Assembly (NCBI GenBank): GCA_022565415.1
Contig: JAIUMT010000012.1
Location: 1 to 21,818, forward strand
Source of the DNA: Balneolales bacterium
Lineage (GTDB): Bacteria; Bacteroidota; Rhodothermia; Balneolales; HLUCCA01
DNA: 21,818 bases
Direction: 5' to 3'
Made by a program: the position numbers and the translations under genes. This document shows positions 1 to 8,130 of the stretch, one piece after another. Every line of letters starts with the position of its first letter. Positions within the stretch are counted from its first letter, which is position 1. The notes under the pieces are model-generated. The model was not told the origin of the DNA and did no database searches. It worked only from the letters and a program-made list of their open reading frames with translations.

Positions 1-2495
1 AAGAGTTCATAGTTGGCTGTAATCCAAACGTCGGAATCGGCTGAGGGAATTATTGTAATTGAGGGCGAATCAATAGACGAGTCCTGAAGGATAATATCAG
101 AATCTGCCGACCAGCCGGTGAATTGATATCCAGTTGGAATAGAAGCTTCAAGTTGGATTGGAATATCTGGAAAATACGTCCCCGTCCATGGGAATACGTT
201 TTCTTGAATACCCGGTGTATCTTTGTTTAAAGTAACTGTGTTTATTCGGATATCTGCATTAACAGATATATTAGTTTCAATTGAAATATCAATACTTTCT
301 TCTAGGTCGAAGAATTCCTGAATATGATTTCGTTGAAATGCAGGACGCTCTTTCGCAAATTTCGTCATAGTGGATGTATTCTCTTCCCACTGTGTCATGT
401 TAATCAATGGCCAACGTTGTAAGTGAAGCTCCATTTCCGAACGAATGTTCTCCTTCATTTCTTCGATAATCTGAGTTGTCCGATCTGGCAAGAAGACGGT
501 GTTTAGCAGATCCGAGAATCGAACTATGAATTGTCTGCTGAAGTCGTCGTTCAGGAGCAGAGTTCGCAGTAAAAATGTTGACCAATCGGGATTGGGCCAA
601 TACTGTAACCCGGCTTGTGTGGCAAATTCAAGAGTGTTATGCTCATAAGCTTCATCGCCAACAAAATGTCCAAATCCGGCGTCGGTATCATAAACCATCC
701 ACCTCCAACGACCATCTTTTCCGGGAGGGGCTTCTGGATCGAATTCATCAATTCGATATCGCCAAAAATCAATATTATTTCCAGGCCAGTCTGTATTTGA
801 GGCAAAAATGTTCGCAATCTGATAATCTATAAAATTGACCATATCCATACGATTTCGCAGAGAATCGTAAATTACAGGATCTGTAATTTGGTTATCTCGT
901 ATGAACTGAATCATGTTTCTATAATCCAATCCATCTCCTTCCTTAGGGTCACCGTTGAACGTTTCTAGGTCGATATTATCTCCATCGACGCCATACACCC
1001 GCTCTATATAATGCTTATCGTATCGCTCACGCATGTTGATTAATCCCCAATACTCGCCATTGATGTAGTGAGCCACTGGTCTGTATGACTGTGTATCGAG
1101 ATTAAGTGACGAAATAATTCGTTGAGTAGCCGCATCCCGAAACATAGTGTCGGAGAAATCATTACCTGAATTTCTAAGCATTAATCTGTTAAAAGAAATA
1201 TCCGGCTGATCAGGAAAAAATGGGAAATTAAAACGGGGGTCTTCGTACTCATTACGAGCGTATAAACGTAGAGATTTCAGGGCAGCGCGTCTACTGGCTC
1301 CACCGTGAATTCGAACACCAATATCCTGACTGTAAATAAATTGACCGTCAGGCTCTATAAACTCGAGGCTCGCCTGATATTCTGTAGCCCACTGGAAGTT
1401 TGCCGGCGGATAATTATTTGCGGTTTCGTGCGAGTTTTCTCTCCATGAATCATAGCTAAACCCAGGAACATATATCCCGTCGTCGTAGCTGAATAATGAT
1501 TTGGCAGGTAGCACCAAAGAGACTATTGGTAAATCGTGCGGATTTCCATTCTCTTTAATCAGGTAGCTTTTTGTAGTTATTGAAGACGGAAGTGACCCGG
1601 ATTTAAATGCCCGTGCACGTACCACATTCAGCTTTTGGAGAGAGGTTATCGGCAATACAGGATTGGGATCAACACGCGTGTTTATTCCAGAAATGACTTC
1701 GGCTTCAGCCGTCCTGTCCTCCAACAAAAACGGAAAATCATATAGTTTACTATAGTACATTTGCTCGTACATATCACCAAGCTCTTCGTTTGGATTTATC
1801 GGATACGAAACCTTGTACCTGAATGTGCTTCCTTCAAGATTATTGATATCCGGCTCTGATCCGTCTAACGTATACACAATCTGTACATCAGGATCTGGAT
1901 GTGAAAGCTCCAACTGAATTGGTTGAGGGGAATATCCACCCGGCACAGAAAACGTAACTGGCTCCAGATATTCAGAATAGTAAGGGGTATCGTTAATTGC
2001 ACCCGGCGTGGAATCTGGAAAAAAATACCAAGCAGTTCCACCGCCCGGCAACCGACCAATTGAACTATTAGTCGGAATTCCGACTGGTGCTAACTCATCT
2101 ATTCGGTTTCCATCAGGATGTGTTAGCAAAACCTCTTCGCCATCGGCGGAAATACTATAATTGGTATGTAACTCTGATGATGGATCCGTTCTGTCTTTAC
2201 CTGATGCCCAAATAATTAAATATTGGTCAGGCTGAATAGTAATTTCGGGTATTACCCATTTATAAGGCTGATTATAATTATCAGATAACCCAAAACCGGA
2301 TAAATTAACCGGCTCAGATCCTGAATTGTACAACTCAATCCAGTCTTCAAAATCACCGTCTTCATCGGCAATTACATTCGAGTTTGAAGACATAACCTCG
2401 TTAATCTGTACGAACTGCTCTTGAGCGTGAGTTGTTCCTACAAGAATAAGAGTCAACAGGGAGATTATGGCAGGAATAGACCGTATTTGGGTCAT
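1..2495 (-). CDS. Secreted lamin-tail / CotH-kinase-family protein, 3' end beyond left edge
   Basis: The reading frame stays open from an ATG at 2493-2495 to the left edge, giving 831 visible residues and no stop. Residues 1-24 form a Sec signal peptide (hydrophobic stretch, then THA|QE at 24/25). Residues about 27-130 read as a lamin-tail domain (INEVMSSN near the start, then DWIELYN and NLSGFGLSD). Residues about 180-215 resemble a chitobiase/hexosaminidase C-terminal domain (YTLDGSEPD). A CotH kinase domain follows: RIHGGASRR with K407 downstream, NTDWPGNN around residues 567-574, and YDTDAGFG with D603 and D605 as likely metal ligands. The visible C-terminus (GYQFTGW) resembles a bacterial or InlB-type surface repeat. 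CotH proteins of Bacillus are atypical protein kinases; substrate and role in non-spore-formers are unknown. The protein is inferred to be exported. A sorting domain, if any, lies outside the window. No SD precedes the ATG. Confidence 0.86.
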   Translation of the reverse strand, partial: MTQIRSIPAIISLLTLILVGTTHAQEQFVQINEVMSSNSNVIADEDGDFEDWIELYNSGSEPVNLSGFGLSDNYNQPYKWVIPEITIQPDQYLIIWASGKDRTDPSSELHTNYSISADGEEVLLTHPDGNRIDELAPVGIPTNSSIGRLPGGGTAWYFFPDSTPGAINDTPYYSEYLEPVTFSVPGGYSPQPIQLELSHPDPDVQIVYTLDGSEPDINNLEGSTFRYKVSYPINPNEELGDMYEQMYYSKLYDFPFLLEDRTAEAEVISGINTRVDPNPVLPITSLQKLNVVRARAFKSGSLPSSITTKSYLIKENGNPHDLPIVSLVLPAKSLFSYDDGIYVPGFSYDSWRENSHETANNYPPANFQWATEYQASLEFIEPDGQFIYSQDIGVRIHGGASRRAALKSLRLYARNEYEDPRFNFPFFPDQPDISFNRLMLRNSGNDFSDTMFRDAATQRIISSLNLDTQSYRPVAHYINGEYWGLINMRERYDKHYIERVYGVDGDNIDLETFNGDPKEGDGLDYRNMIQFIRDNQITDPVIYDSLRNRMDMVNFIDYQIANIFASNTDWPGNNIDFWRYRIDEFDPEAPPGKDGRWRWMVYDTDAGFGHFVGDEAYEHNTLEFATQAGLQYWPNPDWSTFLLRTLLLNDDFSRQFIVRFSDLLNTVFLPDRTTQIIEEMKENIRSEMELHLQRWPLINMTQWEENTSTMTKFAKERPAFQRNHIQEFFDLEESIDISIETNISVNADIRINTVTLNKDTPGIQENVFPWTGTYFPDIPIQLEASIPTGYQFTGWSADSDIILQDSSIDSPSITIIPSADSDVWITANYEL

Positions 2496-2603
2496 TGATT
2501 TAGAATTGATTCAAATTCAGTCAGCTATTTGGACTAGTAGTGTTATCCAAATTATTACTAACTAACGGTAAAAATTAAAGTTTCTTTTGCGAATAGTAAA
2601 GTT

Positions 2604-2674
2604 ATGGAGCGAAATATGTTTCAATTCCGCTCCATCTACAGAGTCTTTTTTAGGGCTGCCGAACTTCATTCGGC
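2604..2674 (-). terminator. Two hairpins after serC, possible weak terminator
   Basis: Downstream of the serC stop on the minus strand are two perfect inverted repeats. The first pairs 2658-2663 with 2669-2674 (GCCGAA/TTCGGC, 5-nt loop). The second pairs 2604-2611 with 2628-2635 (ATGGAGCG/CGCTCCAT, 16-nt loop). Neither is followed by a proper T-run on the minus strand, so this is only a candidate for ending serC transcription or stabilising its 3' end. It also lies in the 5' region of the CotH-family gene. Confidence 0.25.
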
Positions 2675-2689
2675 TAAACCACTTAGTTA

Positions 2690-3769
2690 TTAGCTGTTCT
2701 TTGTGCGGAAATCAGCCATGAAAGCAACCAATGCATCGACACTTTCTCTCGGACAAGCATTGTAAATACTAGCTCGAATTCCACCAACGCTTCGGTGACC
2801 TTTGAGTCCGTCGAGGTTCAACTCACCAGCTTCTTTCAAAAACTTCTTCTCCAGATCTTCGCTCGGAAGCCGGAAAGTTACATTCATCAACGAGCGAGAA
2901 TCCACCTCAGCCGTTCCACGATAAAACGCATCCTTGTCGATTTCAGCATAAAGATGCGCGGCTTTGGCCTCATTCATTTGCTGAACAGCCTTAAGTCCAC
3001 CTTTGCTCTCAATCCACTCGAGCACCAAGTTCAGGAAATAAACACCAAAAACCGGCGGCGTATTGAACATGGTTCCAACATGTGTCGGATAACTCAAAAT
3101 AGTAGAAACGTTTTCAGTACGTGCTTTTGCAAGAAAATCTTTTCGAATGATGACAATCGTCACGCCCGCAGTACCCGCATTTTTCTGAGCTCCGGCATAA
3201 ATCATTCCGTAGCGTTTCACGTCAATTTCTCGCGATAGAAAATCAGATGAAGCATCGCAAACCAGCGGAGCACCATTGCTTTCAGGTTCTGTACGAAACT
3301 GCGTTCCGAAAATGGTGTTATTCGAAGTAAAGTGCATGTATTCGGCACCCTCAGCATGCTTAATGTCTTCGTTTTTCGGAACCCGGTTGAAATTTTGCTC
3401 CTCAGACGAGAATCCAACGTGAACATTTCCAAGAATTTTGGCTTCTTTGATTGCCTTTTTAGACCATGTACCGGTGTTTAGGTAGCACGCAGACTTTCCA
3501 TCGCCCAAAAAATTATAGGGAACCATCATGAACTGCGTACTGGCGCCACCTTGTAAGAAAAGAACCTCAAAATCGTCTCCAAGTCCGAGCAAGGACTTAA
3601 GTCGAGCCGTTGCCTGAGCATCGACCTCTACGTATTCTGGTCCGCGGTGACTTAATTCGATAATGGAAGATCCAGTGCCGTTGTAATCGAGCAATTCGGC
3701 TTGTGCTTTTTGTAATACTTCTGTGGGCAGAATTGATGGTCCTGCGCTAAAATTGTGAGATCGGAACAT
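2690..3769 (-). CDS. serC: Phosphoserine aminotransferase
   Basis: SerC is the PLP-dependent class V aminotransferase that converts 3-phosphohydroxypyruvate and glutamate to O-phosphoserine and 2-oxoglutarate in cytosolic serine synthesis. The family can also act in pyridoxine synthesis. The 359 residues match the usual full length. The start reads NFSAGPS as in the family. Visible motifs are HRG at 41-43 (substrate carboxylate Arg), GGAS at 74-77 (PLP phosphate), W102, D172 in CDASSDF (PLP nitrogen), K196 in AGAQKNAG (Schiff-base Lys) and the C-terminal HRSVGGIRASIYN. The start is the ATG at 3767-3769; no SD precedes it. No serA is present in the window. The DUF1015 gene that often accompanies serC lies 1.7 kb away on the same strand, separated by an opposite-strand phosphatase gene. 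Confidence 0.98.
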   Translation of the reverse strand: MFRSHNFSAGPSILPTEVLQKAQAELLDYNGTGSSIIELSHRGPEYVEVDAQATARLKSLLGLGDDFEVLFLQGGASTQFMMVPYNFLGDGKSACYLNTGTWSKKAIKEAKILGNVHVGFSSEEQNFNRVPKNEDIKHAEGAEYMHFTSNNTIFGTQFRTEPESNGAPLVCDASSDFLSREIDVKRYGMIYAGAQKNAGTAGVTIVIIRKDFLAKARTENVSTILSYPTHVGTMFNTPPVFGVYFLNLVLEWIESKGGLKAVQQMNEAKAAHLYAEIDKDAFYRGTAEVDSRSLMNVTFRLPSEDLEKKFLKEAGELNLDGLKGHRSVGGIRASIYNACPRESVDALVAFMADFRTKNS

Positions 3770-4169
3770 GGTTAATACTAATTTATCTGTGATGTTGTTC
3801 TTGTAATTATCCTGATGAGGCAGACTTCAAAATGGGAATGGACGTGCAATAAATCTGCATCGTCACAAGATAACGTTAATCAGAGAACATTGGTACGGGA
3901 AGATTTTCTGATTTCGAACTTCCAGAAACCTGTTTATTGCAATTTTTCGGATGAAAACAACGAAGGGCTCTTCTTTGTATCTCGAATTCCCTGAACCTGC
4001 TTACATCAATTTTTGCTGACAGGTACAACCAATGCTCTTCGTAATTCCCAAAATAAACTTCATATGATACAAAGCTCTAAATATCGTCTAAAAACCCATT
4101 TTGTGATACACCATCGCTATACGTAGCTTACTACAAAACATCAAAAGGTCATCAATCCGTCGAATTTTT
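3770..4169. other. 400-bp divergent spacer between serC and the phosphatase gene
   Basis: This spacer has no convincing ORF or RNA gene and must hold the promoters for serC (leftward) and the phosphatase gene (rightward). I found no clear TAnnTTTG box in either direction. The one structured item is the degenerate direct repeat listed separately. Confidence 0.5.
3912..4043. repeat. Degenerate tandem direct repeat, two ~64-68 bp copies
   Basis: Copy 1 is 3912-3979 and copy 2 is 3980-4043, head to tail. The first halves (3912-3947 and 3980-4014) match at about 27 of 36 aligned columns, sharing TCGAA, TTCC, AACCTG, TTA and CAATTTTT. The second halves share ACAAC and GCTCTTC before a closing GTA. 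The divergence suggests an old duplication in the upstream region of the phosphatase gene. I see no protein-coding sense in it. Confidence 0.5.
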
Positions 4170-5447
4170 ATGCGTTTCTTCAAGAACAAAGCGAAATATT
4201 TGTATCGCGATCTCGAGTTGCAGCAATTTTATGAAATTGATCTGCGTTCACGCTGGAAGATCATAACAGCACACCTGATGGTGCAATTGCTACCCGTTTT
4301 TGTTATCACAGTGCTCTACGTTCAGTATTCGCATGTGCGATTTATTTGGATTGGATTGGTTTTCAGTGTCTTATTCTATGTCGGAATTATGATTGAAACC
4401 ACCTCCTACCTTTTTCCGAAATCACGTGAATTGTACAAAAAAGTCTTCCCATGGATGCTAGTTCCCATATTCTTGGTTGCTGCTTATGGGGGGTATGTCG
4501 TTGGCGCTGAGGTAATGCCACTATTAACAGGAGAAGGTCACAACATTTTTATCTATCTCAAGTACATTTCGGGCGGAATAACACTAGTAGTCGGATTATT
4601 CGTTTGGACCCAAATCGGGTTGTCTCAAATTCTACAGGCATCTCGTTCGCTGTTCACCAAAAAAGCCGAAGTCGATGCCGACATCCGGTTCGCGACAGAA
4701 GTGCAGAATCGCTTTCTTTCTGATGTTGAGGTAGTCTTCAAGAACGGAAGTGGTTTCGCAAGTTCACAGCAAGCCAACGAGCTCGGGGGAGACTATTTTG
4801 AGCTATCTGTTCGCGATAATTTCATTGTTGCGTCGGTTGGCGATGTCTCCGGACACAGTTTTGGTGCGGGATTACTCATGACCATGACAAAAAGCGCCCT
4901 CCAAACCCATCTTGAGTACGGCCTGAAACCTGATAAAATTATGGCCTCCCTAAACAAGCTCTTCCTTCGGCAATCGGATAGAGCCATGTACGCAACCATG
5001 ACCATGTTGACCATGGATGTAACCACTGGGAAAGCCTTGGTTTGCAATGCCGGTCACCTGCCTGTTTTACACTGGAGAGCACGATCTAAATCACTGCATC
5101 ATCGCTATATGAAAGGATTGGGTCTTGGGATTTACGAAAAAGCAACATTTTCGAATCTCGAGTTTACCGTTGAGACTGGCGATATCATTTTACTTTACTC
5201 CGACGGATTAATCGAAACGCGTGACGAGCAAAAACAGATTAGAGAAATGGATTTCTTTGAAAATCTGGCAGCGAATGTGATTCAACAAACTATGAACAAG
5301 TTGGATAAAAGCGCACAACTCGAAGATGATGTTCAATCCACAAGTGTTGCAAAACGAATCGCAACCAATCTGATGGATGCAATCAGAAAAAACGATCACG
5401 CGGTGCAATTCGAGGACGATGCGACGTTAGTTGTGCTTGCGGTTTGA
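4170..5447 (+). CDS. Membrane-anchored SpoIIE/PPM-type serine phosphatase
   Basis: The 425-residue protein has about four transmembrane helices in its N-terminal third (near 33-52, 57-79, 94-114 and 127-150) and a C-terminal PPM-type (SpoIIE/RsbU-like) Mn/Mg-dependent serine/threonine phosphatase domain from about 170 to the end. Metal and active-site motifs are intact: ELGGDYFEL (D208), GDVSGHSFGAG (D225), CNAGHLPVL near 292-300, LLYSDGLIE (D345) and the terminal FEDDATLVV (D416/D417). A helical stretch at 155-190 could link membrane and catalytic domains. Family members dephosphorylate anti-sigma-factor antagonists (STAS proteins) in partner-switching stress pathways. No STAS or RsbW-like kinase gene lies in this window, so the target is unknown. 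An AAAAGG at 4143-4148 is too far upstream to be a normal SD. The gene converges on the DUF1015 gene with a 13-bp gap. Confidence 0.9.
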   Translation: MRFFKNKAKYLYRDLELQQFYEIDLRSRWKIITAHLMVQLLPVFVITVLYVQYSHVRFIWIGLVFSVLFYVGIMIETTSYLFPKSRELYKKVFPWMLVPIFLVAAYGGYVVGAEVMPLLTGEGHNIFIYLKYISGGITLVVGLFVWTQIGLSQILQASRSLFTKKAEVDADIRFATEVQNRFLSDVEVVFKNGSGFASSQQANELGGDYFELSVRDNFIVASVGDVSGHSFGAGLLMTMTKSALQTHLEYGLKPDKIMASLNKLFLRQSDRAMYATMTMLTMDVTTGKALVCNAGHLPVLHWRARSKSLHHRYMKGLGLGIYEKATFSNLEFTVETGDIILLYSDGLIETRDEQKQIREMDFFENLAANVIQQTMNKLDKSAQLEDDVQSTSVAKRIATNLMDAIRKNDHAVQFEDDATLVVLAV

Positions 5448-5460
5448 TGAGATTATGCGA

Positions 5461-6651
5461 TCAAAACGTGTGAATAAGCAGTCCGGAGCGAAGTTTTGGC
5501 TCGAACCAGGTCGACTTCGGAGGCATCAGTAGTCCGGCATCCGAAACGGCCATCAGCTCATTTATGGAAGTCGGATACATGCTGAACGCCAGGGATGCTT
5601 TGCCCGAATCCACTAACGTTTCGAGCTCTTCGGTGCCCCGAATTCCGCCTACAAAACGGATATTCAGATCGGTTCTCGGATCTTCAATCCCAAAAAGTGG
5701 CGACAAAATCTGTGTTTGCAATCGCTGAGCATCTAATTTATCAACCGGAGTGGCCTTTTCGAGCGCAGAACGCAGCTGAATTGTCCTCCATTTCCCGGAA
5801 GCGTAGATGCAAACGTTACCTTTATTATCTGGAACAGCGCTCCCCTCCGAAAGCACGTCGAAATCTTCGAATAACCGATTGATTTGCATTTCGGATGCTT
5901 TTAATACCACCCTATTATAGGCCATCAGATTCATTTCTTCGGATGAAAATATGGCCGCAGGAAATACGTTCGACTCGGCTGATTCAGCCACTTGCTTTGC
6001 CGCCCGGGATGCCGCGGCACATCGGTGATGACCATCAGCTACGTAGAATCGACGAATTCTCGAAAATACAGATACCGCATTTCCCGTGTTTTCCACTTTC
6101 CAGAGTTGATGGCGAACTCCGTCTTCGGCCCTGAAATCGATCAATGCATCCTCGTGAGTAGTCGATGCAATAAGTCTTCGAACGGTGTCGTCAGACTCGT
6201 GAAGCAACATCACTGGCTCAGCATGGGCTCGTTGTTCGACAATATGCCGAGTTCGATCGTCTTCTTTATCGGGACGCGTTAGCTCATGCTTGAGAATACT
6301 ATTATTGTCGTAATCATCCACCCCAACGCAGGTAAATATGCCTGAGCTACCCACTCCCTGCACTTCCATTCTGTACACATAAATGGATGCTTCCGTGTCC
6401 TGGACAAACTGGTCAGATTGCAATAATCGCCTAAGTTCAGTCGCTCCACGCTCATAAACGGCATCATCGTAGATTTGAGTCGGGTCATTGAATGCGATTT
6501 CAGGTCGAATCACGTTCAAAAAACTATCCGGATTACCTTCTGCAAGTTGAAATGCCTCCCGGGTCGAAATCACGTCATAGGGCGGACAACTCGTTTTTCC
6601 TGCAGCCTCCGAAGAAACCGGCCGGAATGCTTTAAATGGATAGATTTTCAT
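5461..6651 (-). CDS. DUF1015 family protein
   Basis: This 396-residue cytosolic protein is a full-length DUF1015 member. Matching signatures are PPYDVIS at 23-29, FLNVIRPEI at 44-52, HELTRPDKEDDRTRH at 122-136, ADGHHRCAA at 205-213, LSPLFGIEDPRTDLN with FVGGIRG at 316-339, and MYPTSINELMAVSDAG then LMPPKSTWFEPK at 358-387. The biochemical function is not established to my knowledge. DUF1015 genes often sit beside serC/serA in Bacteroidota, and here serC is on the same strand nearby, which suggests a tie to serine metabolism. The DGHHR motif recalls ParB/sulfiredoxin-fold free-serine kinases such as SerK and SbnI; that link is inference. The start is the ATG at 6649-6651, giving the typical N-terminus MKIYPFKAFRP; no SD is visible. 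Confidence 0.95.
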   Translation of the reverse strand: MKIYPFKAFRPVSSEAAGKTSCPPYDVISTREAFQLAEGNPDSFLNVIRPEIAFNDPTQIYDDAVYERGATELRRLLQSDQFVQDTEASIYVYRMEVQGVGSSGIFTCVGVDDYDNNSILKHELTRPDKEDDRTRHIVEQRAHAEPVMLLHESDDTVRRLIASTTHEDALIDFRAEDGVRHQLWKVENTGNAVSVFSRIRRFYVADGHHRCAAASRAAKQVAESAESNVFPAAIFSSEEMNLMAYNRVVLKASEMQINRLFEDFDVLSEGSAVPDNKGNVCIYASGKWRTIQLRSALEKATPVDKLDAQRLQTQILSPLFGIEDPRTDLNIRFVGGIRGTEELETLVDSGKASLAFSMYPTSINELMAVSDAGLLMPPKSTWFEPKLRSGLLIHTF

Positions 6652-6702
6652 TGGATTGTGTAAAACAATATTAAACGATTAGCGGAGTCTCAACAGGATA
6701 CA

Positions 6703-6731
6703 TTTAAGGAACGTCAAACACCATAACTTTG
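6703..6731 (+). promoter_or_regulatory. Candidate Bacteroidota-type promoter for the RND operon
   Basis: TAACTTTG at 6724-6731 fits the TAnnTTTG -7 box exactly. A poor -33 match (TTTA, 6703-6706) lies 17 bp upstream. It would start transcription near 6737, about 50 bp before the adaptor start. The -33 box is weak, so this is tentative. Confidence 0.3.
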
Positions 6732-6789
6732 TATTATCAGATACACTTAAAATGGGCAAAAACTTACTATTAATCCAAATCGCTTCTCA

Positions 6790-8115
6790 GTGAAAATCAA
6801 CTTGTTAGAAAAACGCATCGCTATTCTATTTATAGGCCTTTTGTTGACCGTTACATGGTCTTGCTCGAGAGGTGGGGACTCCGCTCAACCTGGTTTTGGC
6901 GGAGGCGGTGGATTTACCCGCGCCACTACCGTTGAAGTTCGGGATGTTCAACGGGCTGAAATTTCCGATCAAATACGATCATTCGGATCGGTTCGAGCAC
7001 AGGACAACGTTAGGGTTACCCCTCAAATTAACATGAATATTCGCGAAATTCGCGCCGATTTGGGCGATACTGTTCGAACCGGACAGGTTTTGGCCATTTT
7101 GCAGAATGACCCTTATGTAGAGGCCGTTCGTCGCGACGAGTTGCAGGTTGAGCAAGCCAGAAGCGCCATGCAACGCGACAGCATTAATCTCGGACGTCAG
7201 CAGACGTTGTTCGAACGTGATCTATTGAGTCAGGCAGAACTAGATAACGCACGAACGACCTATCTCGGCTCGCGCGCTAGTTTACAAAACGCCCTCGCCA
7301 CTTTGAGTCAGAGTCGACAAAATCTGGGGTATACGAGAATTATTTCTCCGGTTGATGGAGTCGTTACACGAAGATTGGCCTCACCGGGCGATGTTGTCGG
7401 GCCCGGAAATACCGTTTTCGAGATTTCTAACCTGGTTGGGTATGAAATTCGGGTTAATCTGCCGCTGAGGGACTGGTCTCAGGCAGAAGTTGGGCAGACG
7501 GTTCACATTCGCTTATCCGGCATGGACGATTTCAACTCCCGGGGCACTATAACACGTATTAGTCCCGAGCTTGATCCAGTTACCGGACTTGGCGAAGTAG
7601 TTATTTCCGTAAACGAACGCGGATCGGGCATGTTTCCGGGTGTTTTGGTCGAAACCAGGATTAATGTTGAGACAAAGCCAAACGCTATTGTTATCCCACG
7701 TTCGGCCATGGTCGAGAACGTGCAAACTGTAATTGAGCCCGAATCGAACGTCATCCGATTAAGTCGAACCTATGCGGCTTTCGTTACACAAGGCGATACC
7801 GTTGCTGTTCGTAGAAATTTAGAGTTGGGAATTCAGCAGGGTGACCGGATTGAGATTTTGTCGGGACTTGAGCCAAATGAGAAGCTGATTATTACCGGGC
7901 AGAGCAGTCTGGAGGATGGATCCAGAATCCGGATAAGTGGTGCGCCACGGTTCGATAGAGGTGGTCAGCCGCTAGGAATTTCGGGCCAAGAAACAACTTC
8001 TAGTAGCTCAACCGACACGACATCAGACACCACGTTAACCGAACAACCGCGCCGAGGCGACGGATCTGGAATGGGACAGGGACAGGGTCGCAGCGGTACA
8101 TCAGCACGTAATTAA
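6790..8115 (+). CDS. RND efflux periplasmic adaptor (HlyD/MFP family), probable lipoprotein
   Basis: This 441-residue adaptor would link the inner-membrane RND pumps encoded just downstream to an outer-membrane channel. The N-terminus has a hydrophobic signal (10-21) ending in TWSC with C25 as likely lipidation site; the lipobox is loose, as is common in Bacteroidota. A Gly-rich spacer (PGFGGGGGF, 34-42) follows. Next come the first half of the lipoyl domain (about 72-110, GDTVRTGQVLAIL), an alpha-helical hairpin (about 110-178), the second lipoyl half (SPVDGVVTRRLASPGDVV, 186-203), a beta-barrel (about 215-295) and a membrane-proximal domain (AIVIPRSAMVEN onward). The tail from 391 is Gly/Ser/Thr-rich low complexity. 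The start is GTG at 6790 with no SD; a TTG at 6802 is an alternative. Only 15 bp separate it from the first pump, so it is the first gene of an operon. Confidence 0.93.
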   Translation: MKINLLEKRIAILFIGLLLTVTWSCSRGGDSAQPGFGGGGGFTRATTVEVRDVQRAEISDQIRSFGSVRAQDNVRVTPQINMNIREIRADLGDTVRTGQVLAILQNDPYVEAVRRDELQVEQARSAMQRDSINLGRQQTLFERDLLSQAELDNARTTYLGSRASLQNALATLSQSRQNLGYTRIISPVDGVVTRRLASPGDVVGPGNTVFEISNLVGYEIRVNLPLRDWSQAEVGQTVHIRLSGMDDFNSRGTITRISPELDPVTGLGEVVISVNERGSGMFPGVLVETRINVETKPNAIVIPRSAMVENVQTVIEPESNVIRLSRTYAAFVTQGDTVAVRRNLELGIQQGDRIEILSGLEPNEKLIITGQSSLEDGSRIRISGAPRFDRGGQPLGISGQETTSSSSTDTTSDTTLTEQPRRGDGSGMGQGQGRSGTSARN

Positions 8116-8130
8116 TCCGGCACCGAAAAC

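Noticed and set aside
551..832. Short frames on both strands within the left 1 kb
   Set aside because: All overlap the continuous CotH-family frame, which reads as recognisable protein (DWPGNN, DTDAGFG) through this stretch.
2795..3238. 147-codon plus-strand frame inside serC
   Set aside because: It is fully antisense to conserved SerC residues including the PLP-lysine region, with no SD or coding character.
5443..5465. TTTGAT/ATCAAA inverted repeat spanning both convergent TGA stop codons
   Set aside because: A 6-bp AT-rich stem with an 11-nt loop and no T-run is too weak to call a terminator, although no better one is visible between the phosphatase and DUF1015 genes.
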